From NCBI GenBank assembly GCA_030147905.1, contig JASBUM010000069.1:1-8334 (forward strand): a stretch of DNA of 8,334 bases, in the 5' to 3' direction. The position numbers were made by a program, and so were the translations under genes. The stretch comes from Acidimangrovimonas sp. GTDB lineage: Bacteria > Pseudomonadota > Alphaproteobacteria > Rhodobacterales > Rhodobacteraceae. The notes under the pieces were generated by a model. It saw nothing but the letters and a program-made list of their open reading frames with translations, ran no database searches and was not told the origin of the DNA. Shown here piece after piece: positions 6,541 through 8,334 of the stretch; within the stretch, counting starts at the first letter, position 1, and every line of letters starts with the position of its first letter.

Positions 6541-7844
6541 GCACAGCGATCAGAAATACCACCCTCTTCGCCATTCTCGGCGCGCTTTACCTTCTGGTGG
6601 GCTTCACCCAGAGCTGGACGCTGGCGCTGACCATCCTCAACGACGCGCTGATCGTGGCGATCATGGCGCTGGGGGTGAACATGCAATGGGGTTATGCCGG
6701 GCTGTTCAACATCGGCGTCTCGGGCTTCTTCGCCATCGGCGCCATGGCCATGGCGGTCGGCACCGCGCCCGTCAACCCCGGCGCCTGGGCGGCGGGCGGC
6801 TTTCGCATCATGGCCGGGCTCGCGGTGGGTGCGGGCGTGATCTACGCCGCCACCCGGCTTTACCGCGCGATGGAGCCGGGACGGAAGCGGACGCTGGCGA
6901 TGCTCGCCCTGCTGATCGCCGGGTTCTTCCTTTATCGCTGGGTCTTCGATCCGGGCGTCGCGGCGGTGGAATCGATCAATGCGGCGACCGCCGGCAACCT
7001 CGGCGGGCTGAGCCTGCCGATCTTCGCCGCCTGGGGCCTTGGCGCGATCCTCGCGGGCGGGGCGGCCTGGCTGGTGGCAAAGACGGCGCTGGGGCTGCGG
7101 TCGGACTATCTTGCGATCGCGACGCTGGGAATCGGGCAGATCATCATCGCGGTGATGAAGAACGAGAACTGGCTGGACCGGGGCGTCCAGAACATGACCA
7201 ACGTGCCGCGCTGGCCGGTGCCCTACGAGGTGAACCTGCAAAAGCTGCCCGCATTCCAGAAGGCGGCCGCCTCGATCGGGCTGGATGTGCGCACGGCCTC
7301 GACGATCTTCGTCGATCTGTGTTTCGCGGCGCTGTTCCTGACCGTCCTGCTGATCCTGCTGTGGCTTGCGGAACGTTCGCTGCGTTCGCCCTGGGGGCGG
7401 ATGATGCGCGCCATCCGCGACAACGAGATCGCCGCAGAGGCAATGGGCAAGGATGTCAAGAAGCGCCATCTGCACGTCTTCATCCTCGGTTCGGCGGTGA
7501 TCGGGATCGCGGGGGCGATGTTCGTCACCCTGCATGCGCAGCTGACGCCGCTGAGCTATGACGATCCGCTGCGCTTCACCTTCCTGATCTGGGCGATGGT
7601 GATCATCGGCGGGTCCGGAAACAACTGGGGCGCGGTCCTGGGGGGGCTGGCGATCATGCTGATCTGGGACGAGGCATCGAGCGTCGGGCCGCAGCTTCTG
7701 GAATTCCTGACCTCACCCTTGCCGGCCGGCGCGCTGAAATCGCATCTCGTGCAGTCGGCGGTGCAGATGCGTCTGCCGATGGTCGGGATCGTGCTTCTGC
7801 TGGTGCTGCGTTTCGCGCCGCGCGGGCTTATTCCCGAACGCTAG
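6537..7844 (+). CDS. livM: ABC transporter permease, LivM-like
   Basis: Second inner-membrane permease, expected to dimerise with the LivH-like protein. The 435-residue protein is hydrophobic throughout. LivM hallmarks are GVNMQWGYAGLFNIGVSGFFAIGA (about 46-69), LGLRSDYLAIATLGIGQII (about 185-203), the coupling loop MRAIRDNEIAAEAMGKD (about 290-306), and IIGGSGNNWGAVLGG (about 357-370). Length is at the long end of the family and resembles E. coli LivM (about 425): the part from about 80 to 170 contains additional hydrophobic segments and an Arg/Lys-rich loop (YRAMEPGRKR, about 109-118). The start overlaps the preceding stop, giving translational coupling. It is the last gene of the operon and is followed by two hairpins. 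Confidence 0.95.
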   Translation: MSTAIRNTTLFAILGALYLLVGFTQSWTLALTILNDALIVAIMALGVNMQWGYAGLFNIGVSGFFAIGAMAMAVGTAPVNPGAWAAGGFRIMAGLAVGAGVIYAATRLYRAMEPGRKRTLAMLALLIAGFFLYRWVFDPGVAAVESINAATAGNLGGLSLPIFAAWGLGAILAGGAAWLVAKTALGLRSDYLAIATLGIGQIIIAVMKNENWLDRGVQNMTNVPRWPVPYEVNLQKLPAFQKAAASIGLDVRTASTIFVDLCFAALFLTVLLILLWLAERSLRSPWGRMMRAIRDNEIAAEAMGKDVKKRHLHVFILGSAVIGIAGAMFVTLHAQLTPLSYDDPLRFTFLIWAMVIIGGSGNNWGAVLGGLAIMLIWDEASSVGPQLLEFLTSPLPAGALKSHLVQSAVQMRLPMVGIVLLLVLRFAPRGLIPER

Positions 7845-7849
7845 GCGGC

Positions 7850-7882
7850 GACCGGGCGCCGCACGCGGCGGGGCCCGGTCTT
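7850..7882 (+). terminator. Hairpin directly after the importer operon
   Basis: GACCGGGC (7850-7857) and GCCCGGTC (7873-7880) form a perfect 8-bp outer stem. The 15 bases between can pair further imperfectly (GCCGC with GCGGC). It begins five bases after the last gene's stop but has no T-run after it. It shares the core GGCCCGGTCTT with the intra-operon stem-loop at 3948-3973. It could protect the transcript 3' end or cause pausing. Confidence 0.55.
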
Positions 7883-7922
7883 GCGATCATGGGGCGGCGC
7901 GGCGGATCGCGGTGGTCCCGAC

Positions 7923-7972
7923 GCGGGGGCGCTGCCCCCGCACCCCCGGGATATTTTCGAACGAAAGATGGG
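7923..7972 (-). repeat. 50-bp intergenic repeat, copy 2, inverted relative to copy 1
   Basis: The reverse complement of this segment equals 2550-2599 except at one base. The hairpin arms are GCGGGGGC (7923-7930) and GCCCCCGC (7934-7941), loop GCT. The two copies face each other across the whole five-gene importer operon, about 5.3 kb apart. No transposase gene or matching flanking duplication was seen next to either copy. Confidence 0.9.
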
Positions 7973-7999
7973 GCGGCGCCGGGTGGTGCCGCCCCTTTT
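7970..7999 (+). terminator. Rho-independent terminator of the importer operon
   Basis: GGGGCGGCGCC (7970-7980) pairs with GGTGCCGCCCC (7985-7995) over 11 bp with one G-U pair and a four-base loop, followed by TTTT (7996-7999). This is the best canonical terminator in the window. It lies about 125 bases after the last operon gene, and its left arm shares three bases with the end of the 50-bp repeat copy. Confidence 0.75.
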
Positions 8000-8034
8000 G
8001 CCATGTCCGGCACTGCCCGTGACGTTTTCCGTTC

Positions 8035-8051
8035 GCGACATTTCCTGTCGC
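8035..8051. promoter_or_regulatory. Small palindrome GCGACA-N5-TGTCGC, candidate operator
   Basis: Perfect 6-bp arms (8035-8040 and 8046-8051) flank TTTCC, 85 bases before the ATG of the downstream flavoprotein gene and after the operon terminator. The position suits a transcription-factor site for that gene. No known operator is recognised and chance cannot be excluded. Confidence 0.35.
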
Positions 8052-8136
8052 CTTCCGACTTGCCGGGGCGTGGGACGCATCGCAGGGTCGGCGGAACGGC
8101 CCGGGGGCCGGGTTGGTCGCGAAACAGGGGGGCGAG

Positions 8137-8334
8137 ATGAAAACGCATAGCCGGGTGGTGGTGATCGGCGGCGGCGTCGTCGGTTGTTCGGTGCTTTACC
8201 ACCTGACCAAGCTGGGCTGGTCTGATGTGATGTTGCTAGAACGCTCCGAACTCACCTCCGGCTCGACCTGGCATGCAGCTGGCGGGTTTCATACCCTCAA
8301 CGGCGACACCAATATGGCGGCGTTGCAGGGCTAT
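8137..8334 (+). CDS. FAD-dependent oxidoreductase of the dimethylglycine/sarcosine dehydrogenase type, N-terminal fragment
   Basis: Only the first 66 codons are in the window; the frame is open to the right edge. Residues 7-16 give the FAD-binding loop [10 protein letters not shown], then YHLTKLGW and the acidic end of the second strand [18 protein letters not shown] (about 33-50). The STWHAAG motif (H46) is characteristic of the dimethylglycine and sarcosine dehydrogenase group; in the mammalian enzymes a His in this motif carries covalent FAD. Full-length members are usually about 800 residues with a C-terminal GcvT-like folate domain, which cannot be seen here. They demethylate N-methylated glycine derivatives, passing the one-carbon unit to folate. 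The start is supported by an AGGGGGG stretch four bases before GATG. It has its own upstream region after a terminator, so is probably a separate transcript. The exact substrate is open. Confidence 0.85.
   Translation, partial: MKTHSRVVVIGGGVVGCSVLYHLTKLGWSDVMLLERSELTSGSTWHAAGGFHTLNGDTNMAALQGY

Noticed and set aside
2550..7972. The inverted repeats as ends of a transposon carrying the operon
   Set aside because: There is no transposase gene in the window, no target-site duplication next to the copies, and base composition and codon use match the flanking genes. Kept as a repeat pair only.
1..8334. tRNA, rRNA or riboswitch genes
   Set aside because: No cloverleaf, rRNA-like or recognised riboswitch core was seen in the intergenic stretches.

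Overview
The window is GC-rich, with codon use strongly biased to G/C in the third position. Its protein families, gene order and intergenic repeat type suit an alphaproteobacterium, most likely of the order Rhodobacterales (Rhodobacter/Paracoccus/Roseobacter relatives). This placement is an inference from sequence style and recognised protein families; no search was run.

Left part (1-2197): a divergent pair of amine-metabolism genes. On the minus strand is the N-terminal two thirds of an agmatinase/ureohydrolase, cut by the left edge. On the plus strand is a DadA/OrdL-type FAD-dependent amine oxidoreductase, best started at a TTG codon at 836. The roughly 200-base divergent spacer holds a five-copy 8-bp tandem repeat and a candidate promoter.

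Non-coding stretch (2198-2735): no credible gene. It holds a perfect 14-bp tandem duplication, copy 1 of a 50-bp intergenic repeat with a G/C hairpin, a 9-bp inverted repeat and the ribosome binding site of the next gene.

Centre (2736-7844): a complete five-gene ABC importer operon of the hydrophobic/branched-chain amino acid (HAAT, Liv) type. The order is periplasmic binding protein, ATPase (LivG-like), ATPase (LivF-like), permease (LivH-like), permease (LivM-like). A stem-loop separates the binding-protein gene from the first ATPase gene. The four core genes are tightly packed: two ATGA stop/start overlaps and one 4-base gap. The binding protein would capture a small amino-acid-like or amide-like ligand in the periplasm, the two permeases form the channel, and the two ATPases power it.

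Right part (7845-8334): two hairpin terminators follow the operon, with copy 2 of the 50-bp repeat between them in opposite orientation to copy 1 (49 of 50 bases identical). Next come a small palindrome and the first 66 codons of a second FAD-dependent oxidoreductase, of the dimethylglycine/sarcosine dehydrogenase type.

Together the window reads as a nitrogen/amine uptake and catabolism neighbourhood: a solute importer bracketed by flavin amine oxidases and an agmatinase. The transport substrate cannot be fixed from sequence. The families are all known. The least explained signals are the inverted 50-bp repeats bracketing the importer operon and the small repeats in the intergenic regions.
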